Origin: Salmonella bongori NCTC 12419
Lineage (GTDB): Bacteria > Pseudomonadota > Gammaproteobacteria > Enterobacterales > Enterobacteriaceae
Direction of reading: 5' to 3'
DNA length: 64,000 bases
NCBI RefSeq assembly: GCF_000252995.1
Contig: NC_015761.1
Location: 3,968,001-4,032,000 of the forward strand
The notes under the pieces were generated by a model. That model was not told where the DNA came from and made no database searches. It worked only from the letters and a program-made list of their open reading frames with translations. Position numbers and translations under genes: made by a program. This document shows positions 62,545 through 64,000 of this stretch, one piece after another. How positions within the stretch are numbered: position 1 is the stretch's first letter; each line of letters begins with the position of its first letter.

Positions 62545-63135
62545 ATGTTACAAAACCCGATTCATCTGCGTCTGGAGCGGCTGGAAAGCTGGCAGCATGT
62601 TACCTTTATGGCCTGCTTGTGCGAACGCATGTACCCGAACTACGCCATGTTCTGTAAACAGACAGCATTTGGCGATGGACAGATTTATCGCCGTATCCTC
62701 GATCTAATCTGGGAAACGCTGACGGTGAAAGACGCGAAGGTGAATTTTGACAGCCAGCTGGAGAAGTTTGAAGAGGCCATTCCGTCTGCCGATGATTACG
62801 ATTTATATGGCGTTTATCCGGCGATCGATGCTTGTGTTGCATTAAGCGAATTAATGCATTCTCGTCTCAGTGGCGAAACGCTGGAACATGCCATTGAGGT
62901 CAGTAAGACTTCCATTACCACGGTGGCGATGTTGGAAATGACTCAGGCTGGTCGGGAAATGACCGATGAGGAGCTCAAAACGAACCCGGCAGTCGAACAG
63001 GAATGGGATATTCAGTGGGAAATATTCCGACTTTTAGCGGAATGCGAAGAACGTGATATTGAACTGATAAAAGGGCTCAGGGCAGACCTGCGCGAGGCTG
63101 GCGAGAGCAATATCGGTATAAATTTTCAGCAATGA
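62545..63135 (+). CDS. yjaG: DUF416 family protein YjaG
   Basis: A 196-residue, mainly helical cytoplasmic protein of unknown function (DUF416). Conserved segments include RLERLESWQHVTFMACLCERMYPNY at the N-terminus and EWDIQWEIFRLLAECEERD near the C-terminus. Acidic composition, no membrane segment. Located between nfi and hupA as in E. coli. Confidence 0.94.
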   Translation: MLQNPIHLRLERLESWQHVTFMACLCERMYPNYAMFCKQTAFGDGQIYRRILDLIWETLTVKDAKVNFDSQLEKFEEAIPSADDYDLYGVYPAIDACVALSELMHSRLSGETLEHAIEVSKTSITTVAMLEMTQAGREMTDEELKTNPAVEQEWDIQWEIFRLLAECEERDIELIKGLRADLREAGESNIGINFQQ

Positions 63136-63321
63136 CACCAGAAAACGTGATTTAACGCCTGATTTGTCGTGCCATAAGGCTTCCCTTCTGCCCCCCGTCT
63201 GGTCTACATTTGGGAGGCGAAAAAAAGTGGCTATCGGTGCGTGTATGCAGGAGAGTGCTTTTCTGGCATTTCCGTCGCACTCGATGCTTAGCAAGCGATA
63301 AACACATTGTAAGGATAACTT
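63136..63321. other. yjaG-hupA intergenic region
   Basis: A 186-bp region with the hupA promoter(s). E. coli hupA is CRP- and Fis-controlled, but I do not see a convincing site here. The hupA ribosome site aagga lies 8 nt upstream of its ATG. Confidence 0.5.
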
Positions 63322-63594
63322 ATGAACAAGACTCAACTGATTGATGTAATTGCAGACAAAGCAGAACTGTCTAAAACCCAGGCTAAAGCTGCTCTGGAAT
63401 CCACTCTGGCTGCTATTACTGAGTCTCTGAAAGAAGGCGATGCTGTACAACTGGTTGGTTTCGGTACCTTCAAAGTGAACCACCGTGCTGAGCGCACTGG
63501 CCGCAACCCGCAGACCGGTAAAGAAATCAAAATCGCCGCCGCTAACGTACCGGCATTTGTTTCTGGTAAAGCTCTGAAAGACGCAGTTAAGTAA
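63322..63594 (+). CDS. hupA: DNA-binding protein HU-alpha
   Basis: The 90-residue nucleoid protein bends and wraps DNA as an HU-alpha/HU-beta dimer. The dimer domain ([20 protein letters not shown]) and the DNA-binding arm ([21 protein letters not shown], near 46-66) are intact, with the intercalating proline in RNPQTG. Sequence equals E. coli HupA. Codon use is that of a highly expressed gene. Confidence 0.99.
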   Translation: MNKTQLIDVIADKAELSKTQAKAALESTLAAITESLKEGDAVQLVGFGTFKVNHRAERTGRNPQTGKEIKIAAANVPAFVSGKALKDAVK

Positions 63595-63605
63595 GACGCG
63601 TAGCT

Positions 63606-64000
63606 GTGAACAGTTTTATCGAAGGGGCTCGTCAGCCCCTTTTGTCTGTCTGGCGTCGTACGCTTCTGCTTTTGGGCGCGCTGTTGCTGACCGCCTGCAG
63701 TCATGATGCTTCACCGCCACCGTTTACCGCCAGTGGTTTTGCCGACAACCAGGGCGCAGTGCGTATCTGGCGTAAAGATACGAACGATGAAGTCCATCTG
63801 CTTTCCGTTTTTAGTCCGTGGCGTAACGGTAGTACTACCACCAGTGAATATCGCTGGCAGGGTGATACGCTTTCGCTTATTGAACTCAATATTTACAGCA
63901 AACTACCAGAACATATTCGCGCACGTTTTGATGCTCGCGGCGAACTCAGTTTTATGCAGCGTGAAGTCGGGGGACAGAAACAGCAGCTTTCCAACGATCA
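63606..64000 (+). CDS. yjaH: DUF1481 lipoprotein YjaH, 5' part
   Basis: An open frame from GTG at 63606 runs off the window end. The product starts VNSFIEGARQPLLSVWRRT and has a lipoprotein signal peptide with lipobox LLTAC near residues 26-30, followed by SHDASPPPFTASGFADNQGA. It matches E. coli YjaH, a lipoprotein of unknown function, from the DUF1481 family. It begins 11 bp after hupA. The hupA terminator hairpin lies within its first codons. About 131 codons are visible. Confidence 0.85.
   Translation, partial: MNSFIEGARQPLLSVWRRTLLLLGALLLTACSHDASPPPFTASGFADNQGAVRIWRKDTNDEVHLLSVFSPWRNGSTTTSEYRWQGDTLSLIELNIYSKLPEHIRARFDARGELSFMQREVGGQKQQLSND
63622..63643 (+). terminator. hupA terminator inside the yjaH coding start
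   Basis: AAGGGGCT-CGTC-AGCCCCTT followed by TTG forms a stable hairpin 27 bp after the hupA stop codon. It overlaps codons 6-13 of yjaH. Confidence 0.75.

Overview
This window is chromosomal DNA of an enteric gammaproteobacterium, almost certainly Salmonella (S. enterica or a close relative). The gene order matches the well-known E. coli segment metL-metF-katG-gldA ... argECBH-oxyR ... btuB-murI-rrnB-murB-birA-coaA-tufB-secE-nusG-rplKAJL-rpoBC-thiCEFSGH-rsd-nudC-hemE-nfi-yjaG-hupA, and almost every protein aligns by eye with its E. coli counterpart with few changes. Departures point to Salmonella: an intervening sequence in helix 25 of the 23S rRNA, tRNA-Ile/tRNA-Ala in the spacer of the murI-murB rRNA operon, and a three-gene islet between metL and metF.

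Layout. 1-1584: 3' part of metL. 1675-5734: accessory islet with an AT-rich polytopic membrane protein, a double zinc-ribbon protein related to IS1 InsA, and a periplasmic 5'-nucleotidase-family enzyme behind a perfect CRP site. 5929-9164: metF (with MetJ boxes) and katG. 9268-11045: gldA and fsaB, directly followed by yijO; the ptsA-frw-pfl block that E. coli carries here is absent. 11287-16858: yijO, cptA/eptC, ppc. 17241-21769: arginine genes argE and argCBH, divergent from a shared ARG-box operator. 21839-25557: oxyS/oxyR divergent pair, sthA, fabR, yijD. 25652-29768: trmA, cobalamin riboswitch, btuB, murI.

29820-35680 is a complete rRNA operon: P1 and P2, boxA, 16S (1542 nt), tRNA-Ile, tRNA-Ala, 23S (3005 nt), 5S (120 nt), terminator. 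35822-38793 holds murB, birA and coaA. 39194-53394 is the transcription/translation block: four tRNAs and tufB, secE-nusG, rplK-rplA, rplJ-rplL-rpoB-rpoC. 53624-59000 is the thiamin operon thiCEFSGH on the minus strand, preceded by a TPP riboswitch. 59362-64000 holds rsd, nudC, hemE, nfi, yjaG, hupA and the start of a lipoprotein gene (yjaH).

I did not find an undescribed defence or mobile system; most of the window is conserved housekeeping DNA. The most interesting signals are in the non-coding parts. Six ERIC-like (or ERIC-shaped) inverted-repeat elements of about 80-130 nt lie in the window, and five are inside transcribed leaders or spacers: the P3 arm of the thiC TPP riboswitch, the rplJ autoregulatory leader, the tRNA-Ile/tRNA-Ala spacer, the tRNA-Ala/23S spacer (weakest) and the 23S-5S spacer. 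With the 23S intervening sequence this makes an unusual load of structured insertions in essential RNAs. Comparisons with E. coli are from memory and should be checked by alignment.
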